From the NCBI GenBank assembly GCA_009760885.1, contig CM019715.1, forward strand, positions 23,835,642 to 23,899,641: DNA of 64,000 nucleotides, read 5' to 3'. Below, one piece after another: positions 1-10,652 of this stretch (position 1 is the first letter of the stretch; each line of letters starts with the position of its first letter). A program made the translations under genes and the position numbers. Under the pieces are notes generated by a model, which had not been told where the DNA came from, ran no database searches, and was given only the letters and a program-made list of their open reading frames with translations. The DNA comes from Achatina immaculata (taxonomy: Eukaryota > Mollusca > Gastropoda > Stylommatophora > Achatinidae).

Positions 1-140
1 GAGGCCAAATTAACAGGCATAAAATCCCTTGATGAGGTTGAAAGACTCGCCGAAGACAGGAAAAATTGGCGAACTTCATTGCGAGCCCTATGTGACGTTT
101 AACGGCACGGGAAGGATATAAGATATAAGATATATAAGAT
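1..140 (+). mobile_element. LINE-C 3' end (reverse transcriptase C-terminus and tail)
   Basis: The first ~100 bases read as the C-terminus of a LINE protein (GIKSLDEVERLAED ... ALCDV, then stop). A short (ATATAAG)n-type tail follows at 118-142. The same ending recurs at 13385-13740 and, on the - strand, at 13857-14095, 28128-28235, 32826-33085, 47745-47940 and 50020-50300, which defines a family of 5'-truncated copies. The copy is cut by the window edge. After it the sequence passes directly into a reversed LINE-A fragment, so it probably landed in that older element. Confidence 0.75.
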
Positions 141-375
141 AAGAATAGACCCTTGTGGAACACCATTATCAACCACAGATGAATTTGACTTAAGAGTTAT
201 TGAGGCAAACTATCTATGTCTGATGGAAAGAAAATACATCTTGTCAAGTCAAGGTGTAATCTATAAGTCTCAAGCTTTCTAACTAGGATTTCATGATCAG
301 TCATGTCAGATGCTTCTTTAAAATAGACAAAGACAGCACCACATAATTTTTTATCGTTTGTATTAGATTTGGTTA
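141..375 (-). pseudogene. LINE-A (CR1/jockey-like) reverse transcriptase fragment, distal part
   Basis: Read on the - strand this encodes degraded reverse transcriptase motifs: LCGAVFVYFKEASDMTDHEIL (the catalytic A motif, normally FxDLxKAFD) at about 345-280, and VVDNGVPQGSIL (motif B) at about 178-145. It is the continuation of the fragment at 4701-5410. The reading frame joins if 376-4700 is removed (EYW at 4701 continuing to LTKSNTNDKKLCGA at 375). Frameshifts and stops make it a dead copy. Confidence 0.75.
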
Positions 376-869
376 GCGGGGGAGGGGTGTTCCCTTCCAA
401 AGGAGAAGTAAGACGCCACCTTACCTCCGTCAGTCTACGGGACACCCTTGGGCAAAGTGGAGTACCCATATAGCCCCCCTCCCCGCCGATCAGGGCGACG
501 TGAAGCCATGGGAGCAGGTGGTGGATGGAATGGGAGAGCAGCCGACAGATAATGTTAGTTATTGTCACCATTCTATGATGGTAGGCAGATGATCTCAATG
601 TAGGGACAATGGCTACGATCAATGCCTAGTACAGTCACTGTTCGGAGGAAAGCAATGGTAAACTATCTTATGGAAATATACCAAGAAAACCAGACAGCAA
701 CATGGAAGGTCAGATAGGAAAAAAGATCTGGTGGTGAGCCCTCCAGGCCAGACAGATCTAATTTTATCACTGAGGAAGTGTGTGAGACAGAGGTCAGTAC
801 TAGTAATTGTGATGACGGACAAAATCCTGACGGTTTTACTAAGGAAAACCCCTGCATCAAACTAAAAAG

Positions 870-1255
870 AAAAATAAGAGTAAGGAACATGGAATGTAAG
901 AAGTATGAATGAGGGAAAGTATCAAATAATAAATGACGAGATTAAAAGAACAGGAATACACATTTTGGGAATCTGCGAACATTCATGGAAAGGATCAGAA
1001 CACTTCAAGAGCGAGAATGATAATATCTTTATATACTCTGGTGGAGAATTAGAAGGAAAGAATGGAGTGGCTTTTTACTTGGATAAATCAACATCAAAAG
1101 CATTACTAGGTTACAATCCAGCAAGTAATAGAATCCTCACTATCAGACTTAAGGGCACTTCTATAAATGTAACAATCATCCAGATATATGCACCTATATC
1201 AGCAGCAGAAGAAGAGGAAGTAGAAGGCCAGAGATATCTTAATAACAACAGCTAA
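870..1255 (+). pseudogene. LINE-B endonuclease domain, truncated
   Basis: In frame from about 884: GTWNVRSMNEGK, then a HILGICEHSWKGS segment, a GVAFYLDKS segment and IIQIYAPIS. This is the N-terminal half of an AP-endonuclease-like LINE nuclease, which nicks target DNA to prime reverse transcription. The frame stops at 1253-1255. The later GDFNAK and SDH motifs are not seen before the reverse transcriptase starts, so the catalytic half is missing. Confidence 0.75.
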
Positions 1256-1616
1256 AGACATGGTTCCAGTAAAGAAAACATAAAAGAATGGATGGATTAC
1301 AGCAGGCACACTAGAACTGATAAAATAACGTAGAGAAGTGAAGAGGCAATGGAAAGTGACAAACAACAAAGAGTAATATAAATCTTTAACAAAAGTAGTA
1401 CGAAGAAACATAAGAAAAGACAAAAAACAATACATACAAGATTGTTGTGAAAGAATAGAAGAACATCAGAAGTGTGAAGAGATAGTGAAATGTTTAAAGA
1501 AATGAAGACATTGACGAGAAATGTCACACCAAATGTAATTTGTGATGAGATGGGGAATACCTTGAGAGAAACAGAGGAAATTCTAGAAAGATGGAAGGAA
1601 TATTGCAACGGAATGT

Positions 1617-2042
1617 ATGAAACAATCGACTGTGAAAGCAGAAATCAAGACTGAATTATTATTAAATGAGAAAGAACCCGAACCGACATTAGAAGAAGTT
1701 TTATGGGCAATAAAGAATCTAAAAAATGGTAAATCACCAGGATGTGATGAGATAACAGCTGATCTTATTAAAGCAGGAGGAAAGGAATGTGCAACAATCT
1801 ATCATGCACTATGTAAAAAGATATGGCATTCAGGAATTTGGCCAAAAGAATGGAAAAGAACTGTATTCATACCACTGCCAAAAAAGGGTAACCTGAAATT
1901 ATGCACAAACTACAGAACTGTTGCCCTGATTAGCCACGCCAGTAAAATTCTGTTAAAAATCATAATGGGTAAGCTTCGTAAGAAAATAGAAGACGTCAAT
2001 ATGGTCCAAGCAGGTTTCAGGCAAGGAAGAGGGTCACGAGAT
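1617..2042 (+). pseudogene. LINE-B reverse transcriptase, N-terminal part
   Basis: An open stretch with fingers-domain motifs (GKSPGCDEITADLIKAGG, WKRTVFIPLPKKG, QAGFRQGRGSRDH). It is cut in the middle of the domain at 2042 by the left inverted repeat of a Tc1-like transposon and continues at about 3576. Confidence 0.85.
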
Positions 2043-3565
2043 CACTGTCCAAAAAAAGAAACGCGTAACTGCTGATGACCACATTTTAGCCATAACTTTG
2101 ATATTCTATAGCTTTTTAAATTGAATGAATAAAATTTTCAAATTGCACACAATAATACCTAAGGGTTTATACACTCACTTGACAGTTTCTTGCATGTGTG
2201 TGACGAGAATTTGTTAGGCCCAGGGGTTCTCAACTTAGTATGGCGTGTGGCCTCCGCTTGCATCGATCAGCGACTGGCACATCCTGGGCATAGATGCGAT
2301 CAGATGTCTGATGTGCGCCTGTGGGATAGCTGCCCACTCTTCCTGGAGTGCCTACAACAGTTCACGACGATTGGCTGGAGAAACGTTTCGGCGACAAACA
2401 CGTCTTTGCAGCTCATCCCATTGGTCTAGATCGGATTCATGTCTGGATACAGGGATGGCCAGGGAAGGGTGAGAATGTTGTTGGCTGTCAGGAGCTGTGT
2501 GGTGAACCGTGCAGAATGGGGTGTGGCGTTGTCCTGTTGAAACACAGACCTTTGCGCAGCCAAAAATGGAAGGACATGGGGTCGAAGAATTTCATTGACG
2601 TATCGTTGCGCATTCAAGCCTCCTTCAATCTGCACCAATGGACTCCTTCCGTTTAAATTGATCATTCCCCATACCATTACACCTCTACCACCGAACGGCG
2701 GAGCTTCATCAACTCAATTTTGGGCAAAATGTTCATTTCGCTTTCGGTAGACCCTTCTCCGCATATCATGGCGTTGCAACAAAAAGGAAGATTTGTCACT
2801 TAACCAGACACGTCTCTATTGATTGTCAGTTGTCCAGGGCCGACGCTGGTTGCCCCAAACAAGTCATTTTTGGTGATGGCGTCTCGTTAAGACAGGACCT
2901 CGGTGAGGTCAAGTGCCACCAGTCCAGCTTCATGCAGTCTATTCCGGACAATATGATCAGACACACGACGTCCTGCAAGCAATGATTGGGCACTTGAGGA
3001 AGCTGTTATAAACCTGTTTCTGAGCTGACGAACCAGAATAAAATGATCATCAACTGCTGTTGTCACCCAGGGTCGTCCACTGCGGTGCCGGTCTTCAGCT
3101 GAGCCAGTGGTTTGGAAACGATGCCAAAGTCGACTGACAGTACTCTGCTGCACGTTTAAATGCCTGGCATCCTGACTTTGGCTTTCGCCTGCTAGCAGGC
3201 GACCAATAGCACTTTCGTAAATTTTGCGACAGACGCGCCATAACTGTCTGGTTGAAAATTACCTGAATTTGTAACCTATTACTTTTATAGGAATTTGCGT
3301 GGGAAGTGAGTTGTGCTCACCACAAAAATCACGACTTTTCCATAAACGCATCGTGAATTATAATAAAAAATGAGTGATTAGCAAGGGCAGCTACTGCGTT
3401 CTGACTTTACACGAGAATAGCAAGAAAAATTCACGCTAAATCATGGACCTGATATCTTCGTGGCAATTTTTGGTTTGCTTTTGAGATATCCGGGAAAAAC
3501 ATTTTTGTCATAACATATAAAAAATAAATTTATATAAGCTTTGCGTTTCTTTTTTTTGGATAGTT
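2043..3565 (-). mobile_element. Tc1-like DNA transposon inserted in LINE-B
   Basis: The ends match as inverted repeats of about 22 bases: 2043-2064 (CACTGTCCAAAAAAAGAAAC...) and the reverse complement of 3543-3565 (AACTATCCAAAAAAAAGAAA...). A TA at 3566-3567 fits the expected TA duplication; the left flank reads AT, so that side has mutated. The LINE-B reading frame stops at one end and resumes at the other, which independently confirms the borders. The transposase lies inside on the - strand. Confidence 0.8.
2235..3230 (-). pseudogene. Tc1-family transposase, broken
   Basis: From ~3230 downward the sequence reads as a helix-turn-helix N-terminus (AIGRLLAGES, QQSTVSRLWHRFQTTG, then DRHRSGRP), then MVWGMINLNGRS, QQDNATPHSA (second catalytic Asp) and LYPDMNPI. 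It ends in DELQRRVCRRN and GGHTPY with a stop at 2235-2237. A frameshift near 2430, an in-frame stop near 2360 and a gap in the middle break the frame. Such enzymes cut and paste their own element using a DDE triad. This copy cannot make a full protein. Confidence 0.85.
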
Positions 3566-3575
3566 TATACTCAAT

Positions 3576-4700
3576 ATAAGATTAATAATAGAGAAATGAA
3601 GAGAGTTTAATGTGAATTTATATTTATATTTTATAGATTGCTCAAAGGCATTTAATTGTGTACAACACCAGAAACTTTGGGAAATAATGGAAAAAATGGG
3701 ATTTCCAACACATTTGATACAATTAACATCACCGCTGTATCTAGACCAACAAGCAGCACTAGGAATAAATGGTGAAACAACTTGGTTTGACATAAAACAA
3801 GGGGTCCGTCAGGGGTGCATATTGTCTCCTTACTTATTTAACTTGTATACTGAAAATGTAACGAGGAATGTTAGAGAAGATGTAGACAAAGAATATTACG
3901 AAGCCATAACAAATGGAGGTTAGATTATATGTGCTGATGACACAGTATTACTGTCCACAACACAAAAAGGAATAGAAAAGCGAAATATGTCAATCAGTAA
4001 GAACAGCGAAGAGTAAAACATCTCTCTTAATGCGAAGAAAACTAAATTGATGACAACTGACAAAAGAAACAAGGCAGCTGAAATATGTATCAATTAGGAA
4101 AAAATTGGAAGAGGTAGAGAGTTTTTAATATATTGGATCACCACCAACTAATAATAGAGATACAATTAAAAGGAGGACATTTATTGCGCTTCAGAAAGTA
4201 AAACAACTAAAGAATCTGTGGAGAGGAACAGACATAACTACAAAAATAAGATTTTTAAGGGCATGCATCTTTCCCATCACAACATATGCCTATGAGATTT
4301 GGACACTTAACAAAACAGCTGAGAAACACATAAATGCCTTTGAATTTAAATGCTACAAAAGAGTTCTTCAAATATCATGGACACAAAAAAGAACAAATAT
4401 AGACATACTACAAGAACTTAATATTGAAAAAGGCTGGCTAATAAAGACAATTAACAAATAAAACTTAAATATTTTGAACACGTTAAACGTCATGATAATC
4501 TAGAGAACACCGTCTTGGAAGGGTACATAACGGGAAAAAGAAAGAGAGGAAGACCAAGCCGAAGATGGCTGCAAGACGTCATTGATAATGTGCAAATGGA
4601 TGCGTCAACAGCAGGCCATCTTGCTCACAATCGAGAGGCCTACAGTAGAGCTATTAGGGAGGCAAAGCTCCACAAGGGGCATGCAAATTATATGAGATAA
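3576..4700 (+). pseudogene. LINE-B reverse transcriptase, C-terminal part
   Basis: Resumes after the Tc1 insertion with RLIIEK, one stop, then NVNLYLYFIDCSKAFN (motif A), a GVRQGCILSPYLF motif (3800-3850) and a thumb region. It ends with KRGRPSRRWLQD and GHAN at 4690. Multiple stops and a frameshift around 3920-4110 make it non-coding. The last ~220 bases are the segment that recurs as short LINE-B tails elsewhere in the window. Confidence 0.8.
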
Positions 4701-5405
4701 CCAATATTCTGTCATTTTTGTGAGAGCCGTGTGACAGGAATGTTTTGGGCTAAAACCTGACCGACAGTCAGCAATCAAATCCTTTTCTTGCATGTGTTGT
4801 AAGGTTGTTGTTTTGTATGTTTTTTATAGGGGTTTTGACAGAGTTGATAGAATGGAAATCGATCTATAGCTTGAGGGAGTTTTCTCTGAACCACATATGA
4901 AAAGGGGATATATTTTTGCAAGTTTAAAAGCCCGAAGAAAATGACAATGTGCAATGCATGATTGTAAATGTATATTAATGTATCTGTAATTACTGGGGCT
5001 GAGTAGCGTAATATCTTGTTACTGATTTCATCAAGTCCTGCTGTGTCGTTGTTCTTTAAAGATGAAAGATAATTGTAAACTTCACTAACTGACATGAAAG
5101 GAATACTGGGTTGCTTTAGATTTGCACATTTGCTACCTATAAATTTATTTAATTCGCTTAAGTCACAAGTAGGGGTCGATAGTGAAGATTTTAAGATATT
5201 GACTTCTTCTCTGAAGTGATTGCTAAACTCTGCACAAGTGGGCACATGTTTATAACTCTGCAAGTCAAACTGCTTTCTCATGTTTGTAAGAATGTTAATT
5301 GTTTTCCAGACAGACTTACTCTCTGATTTATTCTGAACTAGGTTTTTAAAGTAATTTATCTTTTCTTGCCTAATTAAATTGTCTAATTTTAATTTTAATG
5401 CAGAA

Positions 5406-5410
<5 letters not shown>
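4701..5410 (-). pseudogene. LINE-A (CR1/jockey-like) reverse transcriptase fragment, proximal part
   Basis: Read on the - strand, motifs run SVSEVYNYLSSLKNNDTAGLD, then DEISNKILRYSAPVITDTL, then RKLPQAIDRFPF (a degraded NYRPIS region) and, near 4760, DCRSGFSPKHSCHTALTKMTEYW. These are fingers motifs of a CR1/jockey-type reverse transcriptase. The protein would continue at 375 on the far side of the LINE-B insertion. A frameshift near 4800 marks it as dead. Confidence 0.75.

Positions 5411-5433
<23 letters not shown>
5411..5433. repeat. (AG)n microsatellite
   Basis: An uninterrupted AG dinucleotide run at the inner end of the LINE-A remnant. Bases 5434-5850 hold no coding or repeat signal that I recognise apart from the pyrimidine tract before the next exon. 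Confidence 0.9.
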
Positions 5434-5436
<3 letters not shown>

Positions 5437-5850
5437 GTATTCGCAGAGTTCCACAAAACTAAAATGTCGTGTACAAGTTCATTGTGTGTGGGAGTCGACT
5501 TCAAGGTATAAGCATGTATGAGTCGACTTCAGAATATAAACGTGTAAAGCTTACGTACTCATACCTTCTTTCTGAGTAAGAAACAGGTCACCATGGACCT
5601 ACTTAAGCAATGAGATATGAAATATTGATACATTTAGACCTGCGATCTCGTAGTTTAAAAGACCAGTCGGTATCTCCATACTTGAAAACTATTTTCTGAG
5701 ACAAAAAATCTGACACTAACAGTTCATAATATTCATTTGAAGCAAAGAAGCAGAGCTTAAACTAAGCATTCACAAAAGTAGTCAAAAAATAAATAATAGT
5801 GAAAGAGAACAAGGATCACAATTTCATGGTTTTTTTTTTCATAATTACAG

Positions 5851-6005
5851 TATCCTCAGTACATGATTCATCAGACAAAGTTTACTCCTTCACTGAAGAC
5901 GACAGAGCAAGAAGCACTGTTTAAATACAACTTTGACACACCAAAGTACCACATTGTGTACAACAACGCTTCAAGGACGGCGTTTAATGAAGTCAGGTCT
6001 TACAG
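5851..6005 (+). CDS. aoc: copper amine oxidase, exon n-3
   Basis: This exon follows a T-rich tract and AG (5849-5850) and ends at a GT donor (6006-6007). It encodes about 51 residues: YPQYMIHQTKFTPSL, then TEQEALFKYNFDTPKYHIVYN and FNEVRSYR. The pattern matches the region of animal copper amine oxidases between the cofactor domain and the third copper ligand (compare the TPKY and RSYR signatures). These secreted or membrane enzymes oxidise primary amines to aldehydes with release of ammonia and hydrogen peroxide. The upstream exons with the topaquinone tyrosine and the first two copper histidines are not in the window. The last codon (Arg) is split with the next exon. Confidence 0.85.
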
Positions 6006-7043
6006 GTTAGAAACATCATTTTTTGCATGTAAAAAGAGTTGACCTCGACAGAAAGTGTGCCACAGATGAACACAGCCGGGTTCTGATTTATTTTTACATT
6101 TGTTGATCACCTTGAACGGTACACGTTGTGTGTGCGCGTGTGCGTGTGTGTGTGTATGTGGGGTGGGGGTGGGGATAATCTACAACCATACTTTGATGAT
6201 CTCGAATTAACAATCATGGTATCATGTTACAATAGCTTGCTGGTGCCCTAGAGTTTTCTTGAATTCTGGCCATCATGTTACAACATCTTGTTGGGTACCT
6301 TAGAATTGATCTGAATTATGGGTATGAAGTTACAATATCTGGCTGCGTGCCCCACATTTGACACGAATTCTACGCAGATCCACGTCCAATAAAGATCTCG
6401 TTCAAAGCTACACTGAGAATCAGAGTAAAAGATCTTTCAATCTGAAAAGACCACGAAGCTTTTGGCCAGCTGTTCAGTTCGGCCAGATCAGTCAGTCAGT
6501 CCTACACCCCTCCCCTATCCCTCCAATACCCCCCCCCCCTTACACTACAAACAACACAAGATATTTAACATTTTCTTTGCTGCATTCCAAATTGTAACGT
6601 GGCACATTCTAATCTGCGAAAACAGAGCAATGCATTTTTCAACATTTCAAGACGAATATGAAAATAGGCTTTAGGTCCATGAGCCTCTTGCGAAATCTAT
6701 GTATCGTTTATCTTCTACGTGCTAGTAACGTGCAACTACACAAGTATTTTATAGCTAAATACGTTCCTCTTTCCACCTCTCTCTATCTCTCTCTCTCTAT
6801 CTCTCTCTCTCTCTGTTTCAACACGCTATCTCTAGGCCATGTTGGAGACCGATGTTGCTGCTATCTGTGGTTGAAACTTTCACATCAGTGGATGACATAC
6901 CAAGACCCTTCATTTTCTCCCCCTGTATTCAAAACGATTCTCATGATGGATGGATGGATGGATGGATGGATGGATGGATGGATGGATGGATGGTGGGTGG
7001 GTGGGTGGGTGGACGGACGGGTGGACGGATGGATGGGCGGACG

Positions 7044-7081
<38 letters not shown>

Positions 7082-7110
7082 TACATACATACATACATAC
7101 ATACCCCCAG
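6006..7110 (+). other. amine oxidase intron with simple repeats
   Basis: Contains a GT-rich run (about 6123-6160), a CT run (6777-6816) and a long compound tetranucleotide array (6945-7106). No gene was found; open frames over the array are products of its periodicity. Confidence 0.8.
6945..7106 (+). repeat. compound tetranucleotide array (GGAT)n(GGGT)n(GGAC)n(GATA)n(GACA)n(CATA)n
   Basis: Blocks of related 4-base units succeed each other without a break: GGAT from 6948, GGGT/GGAC near 6993-7040, GATA near 7044-7060, GACA near 7060-7080 and CATA to 7104. The array ends four bases before the AG of the next exon's acceptor, so it occupies the place of the usual pyrimidine tract. Confidence 0.9.
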
Positions 7111-7318
7111 AATTCTGATGAACGGCGTGTCCAAGAGCCTGTTTCCGGAGAATGAAGGCAACGAACCAACGTTCTCCTGGGCCAGGCACCAGCTGGTCGT
7201 CACCAAACACAAGGACGAGGAGTTTCTCTCCAGCTCCAACTACGGCATGTTTGACAGCGCAGATCCTGTGGTTAACTTCACCAAGTTCTACGAGGACAAT
7301 GAATCTATCGTGGACGAG
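7111..7318 (+). CDS. aoc: copper amine oxidase, exon n-2
   Basis: Acceptor AG at 7109-7110 and donor GT at 7319-7320. One base completes the split Arg, then 69 codons follow in phase 0. Recognisable family segments are [33 protein letters not shown] and [23 protein letters not shown]. They match the GM-K-L-P, WARYQLAVTKY-E-E and NNE-I-DED pattern of animal copper amine oxidases. The exon is intact. Its acceptor is preceded by (CATA)n and a short CCCCC stretch instead of a typical pyrimidine tract, which may weaken its recognition. Confidence 0.88.
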
Positions 7319-8018
7319 GTATGTTTTTATCTCGTTTTCCCCCATGCGCGATAATTTTAAACGTTATCTGTTTCAGACTTAAACTATTCTGAGTAAAACG
7401 TTAAATTTTGTAGGAAAACTTCTATGCCTAGCACAGCTGACGGAAATTATCAATTTTTTTTCCCTCCGTTGCTGTCATTTCAAAATTACTCTTCTTTCAT
7501 GGAGGGTCTTTGTGTCAGTTTTTCTGTTCTCCGCTATCATTCCCTTTCCTCCTACCCCCCCCCCCCCAAAAAAAAACCCACCAAAACTCCAGAAAATTTG
7601 CTCTTTTTTTTAGGCTTTTTTATTTATTTTATTATTTTTTTTTTTTGCAATGTTCGTAAAGATTTTCAGGCAGTATTGTTTCCCATTTGTTCAGTCTTCG
7701 CCAGAAAAAAAAAATCTACACAATCAAGCATGTTCAGGCGCAATGTGGACGGACTGAACTGCCCTTGACCTTGTACAGGAACACATGTGACAATTTTTTG
7801 CCCAACAGACAGTTGGTAAAGTGAAAAAAAAAGGAAAACTGAGCGCGTGGTTTCCAGTGTTTAGCTGTAACAAATCTGAATATTCTGACTAGTCGAATTC
7901 TAAACTGTTAACACATAGTATATTTCTAGATCAAAGAGACAAGGAGCCTCTGTATGAAATCCTTTGAATAATTACTGCAAATATTCTAACACTGAATCGT
8001 AAATGCTGACTTCTGTAG
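7319..8018 (+). other. amine oxidase intron, no further feature
   Basis: AT-rich with C and A homopolymers at 7554-7577 and T runs near 7605-7646. I see no gene or recognisable mobile element. Confidence 0.7.
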
Positions 8019-8224
8019 GATCTGGTATTCTGGATAACCAGCGGACTACATCACATCCCACATACCGAAGACCTGCCGGTGACGCCAACAGTGGGCAACC
8101 ACCTGACATTTTTCTTGCTTCCTTACAACTACTTCCCAGAGTGCCCCTCCATGGGATCACGTGACGGCATTTACATAACACATGTTGACCAACAAGACCC
8201 GTCAAAAGGCGTCACCATAGAAAG
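8019..8224 (+). CDS. aoc: copper amine oxidase, exon n-1 (third copper ligand)
   Basis: Acceptor AG at 8017-8018 and donor GT at 8225-8226; 68 codons plus two bases. It encodes [20 protein letters not shown], then [20 protein letters not shown] and MGSRDGIYI. By family alignment the His in HIPHTED (codon 8052-8054) is the third copper-binding histidine, and PYNYFPE matches the conserved PFNFFPEDPS block. All conserved positions I can check here are kept, so the catalytic domain looks intact. A Cys (PECPS) replaces the usual Asp. Confidence 0.9.
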
Positions 8225-8959
8225 GTAATAATATTTTAGGATAAGACAAGAAAATTCGTTTAAAGCAGGGACATTTCCTCATTTAAAGGATTGAACAAAG
8301 TGAATATTATTTAAAGATATAAACATAATATTTAAGAGTAATAGTAGTAATTTAAAAGTGAAGGAATATATTACATTCGTTGTAAATACTGTATATATCG
8401 TGTAATGATGAGAAATGTATTATTCTCTCAAATTATGGAAACAAGACCATTCGAAGATAAGAAAATAAGTAGCAAATGTAATATACTACAAGACAATACT
8501 ACAAGATAACGGAATGTGATTTCATTAAAGATTTCATTGTGCATCTGCTTGTTGTATTCTAAGATCTTTAACCTGCCGGAGTTTGTCTGTAACATTTTAC
8601 GGTAGCTACTGATTAGCCTCGGTTTGGCATACTAATAAAGGTTGCTGAATAATCCATTTCCCTGTGAATGAAACATTTAACCTTGTTGTATTCCCGCTAC
8701 AACACGTAATGTATACCAAAAACACACACATCGTTTATATACAATGTAAGAAGTACTCTATGTAAGAAGAAATATATACAACGACGGATGTTCCATGAAA
8801 TACCGGCCGTGTCAGGAAAATGGTAAAGTCTGAATTAGTCAATGGCAATAGACACACCGTAAGTTGTAACTGTGTGTAATAATAGATTATCCAGTGTTTT
8901 GTCTCGAAAAGCCGACCCACCAAAGTGTGTCCGTGAAACCTAGGGTCGTTAGAGTATCT

Positions 8960-9185
8960 CGTCGGCTATCGTAGTCTTAATTATCTGTTATCTTAGCCTT
9001 AATTATCTGCTAATTTAGCCTTAATTATCTGCTATCTTAGCCTTAATTATCTGTTATCTTAGCCTTAATTATCTGCTAACTTAGCCTTAATTATCTTCTA
9101 TCTTAGCCTTAATTATCTGCTATCTTAGCCTTAATTATCTGCTAACTTAGCCTTAATTATCTGCTATCTTAGCCTTAATTATGCA
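8960..9185 (+). repeat. 22-bp tandem repeat, about 9-10 copies
   Basis: The unit is TTAATTATCTGCTATCTTAG plus CC, with small substitutions (TGTTATC, TGCTAATT, CTTCTATC). Copies run head to tail without gaps. No coding sense. Confidence 0.9.
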
Positions 9186-9639
9186 TGCTGATCTGGTTGA
9201 AGAACGGGGGGCCAGTGGTAGCCAGGAATTATGAAGCGTTAGCTGTGGCTAAAACTAAAAGGCAAACTTAGAAACCTATAGCAAGAGGTCCCTGTCCACT
9301 GTTTTAAATAAAATACAAAAATTTATAGGAGCACAGCTGCTCGTTCTGGCTTCAGGGTTGTCGTAGCATACACAAGCACAGTTCCCAGGATTGGGATGTC
9401 GACCGGTGAAAATGTTTGAGTTCAGAGTGGTTTGGTAAGCGAGCCTGAGATCTCTTTTCTCTCTTGTGTATGCGTCAACTCAAAACTCAGACATTGTTTC
9501 TTAGTAGGTCGCATATTATTCTTCTTAAATATACCATGGTAAATAACAAAAGCAATCCTTTCCGTTTATCACCACTATCATCATCAACATTTACGAAACT
9601 TGATTCTATAGCAGAATAAGATATAGATCTTTAGACCCA

Positions 9640-10234
9640 TAGTGACTGTTTGTCTTTTGACTATTAGTAAACCCAAGGCGAGCGTTTGTCTACTGACTGT
9701 TAGCAGACTTATGGCGACAATTTGTCTACTGATCATTAGTAAACAAAAGGTGAGCGTTTGTCTACACACTATTAGTAAACTCAAGGCGAGCGTTGTCTAC
9801 TGACTAAACCAAAGGCGAGAGTTTGTCTACAGATTATTAGTAAACCAAAGGCGAGAGTTTGTCTACTGATTATTAGTAAACCAAAGGCGAGAGTTTGTCT
9901 ACTGATCATTAGTAAACCGAAGTCGAGAGTTTGTCTACTGATTGTTAGTAAACCTAAGGCGAGAGTTTGTCTACTGATCATTAGTAAACCGAAGTCGAGA
10001 GTTTGTCTACTGATTGTTAGTAAACCTAAGGCGAGAGTTTGTCTACTGATTATTAGTAAACCCAAGGCGAGAGTTTGTCTACAGACTAGTAGTAAACCCA
10101 AAGTGAGAGTTTGTCTACTGATTGTTAGTAAACCCAAGGCGAGAGTTTGTCTATAGACTATTAGTAAACCTAAGTCGAGCTTTGTCTACTGACTAATAGT
10201 AAACTTATGGCGACAGTTTGTCTACTGATTACTA
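9640..10234 (+). repeat. 36-bp minisatellite, about 16 copies
   Basis: The unit reads approximately AGTAAACCAAAGGCGAGAGT followed by TTGTCTACTGATTATT. Because 36 is a multiple of three, the opposite strand stays open as a 12-residue repeat (ISRQTLALGLL), which is not evidence of a gene. Some copies are 1-6 bases short. The array is interrupted at 10234 by LINE-F and one copy reappears at 12371-12418. Confidence 0.92.
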
Positions 10235-10289
10235 AAAATAATCCACCTGTACAAGAACAAGGGCAATTGACACCATTGTGATAATCACA

Positions 10290-10652
10290 GAAGAATCTCG
10301 CTGCTGTCAATCGCTGGCAAAGTACTGGCTCGCGTCCTGCTTAACAGACTCAATAGGCGTCTTGAAGATAACTTGCTCCCCGAGAGTCAGTGCGGTTTTC
10401 GAGCAGTAAGAGGAACAGTTGACATGATCTTTGCTATCCGTCAACTACAGGAAAGGTGCCAGGAGCAGCACACTGACCTATTAACCCTTTTTGAAGACTT
10501 AACAAAAACCTTCTATACAGTCAGCAGGGACGGTTTTTGGCTCATAATGGAAGGCCATCCAGGTTCATAGAAATAGTTCGTCAATTTCATGATGGCATGA
10601 AGGTTTGTGTTCTTGATGATGTTGAGGTCTACGAATCCTTTCCCGTTACCTG
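10290..10652 (+). pseudogene. LINE-F reverse transcriptase, fingers and motif A
   Basis: Encodes KVLARVLLNRLNR, ESQCGFRAVRGTVDMIFAIR and FEDLTKTFYTVSR, where family members have a DLTKAFDTVSR catalytic motif; the Asp position is changed here. A frameshift near 10560 follows, then KVCVLDDVEVYESFPVTC leading into the expanded GVKQGC motif. Confidence 0.8.

Larger units (their letters stand above)
376..4700 (+). mobile_element. LINE-B, near full-length RTE-like retrotransposon, interrupted and decayed
   Basis: The element inserted into LINE-A. Bases 376-865 are probably its 5' untranslated part. Endonuclease motifs run from about 880 (GTWNVRSMNEGK) to 1240 (NVTIIQIYAPIS); the rest of the endonuclease appears deleted. 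Reverse transcriptase runs 1617-2042 (KNGKSPGCDEITADLI, LPKKGN, QAGFRQGRGSRDH), resumes at about 3576 after a Tc1 insertion (YFIDCSKAFN, GVRQGCILSPYLFNLY), and ends at 4700 with GRPSRRWLQDV and GHAN. The active-site region near 3925 is ADD after a stop. Several internal stops show it is inactive. Clade assignment to RTE rests on motif resemblance only. Confidence 0.8.

Noticed and set aside
2190..2656. + strand frames opposite the transposase
   Set aside because: Shadows of the Tc1 transposase on the - strand.
6885..7345. Open frames of His/Pro/Ser or Asp/Gly/Trp repeats on both strands
   Set aside because: They are translations of the tetranucleotide array; the only real coding sequence here is the amine oxidase exon on the + strand.
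9781..10137. 118-codon - strand frame with a 12-residue repeat
   Set aside because: The 36-bp minisatellite keeps frame by its length; there is no start context, domain or non-repeat sequence.
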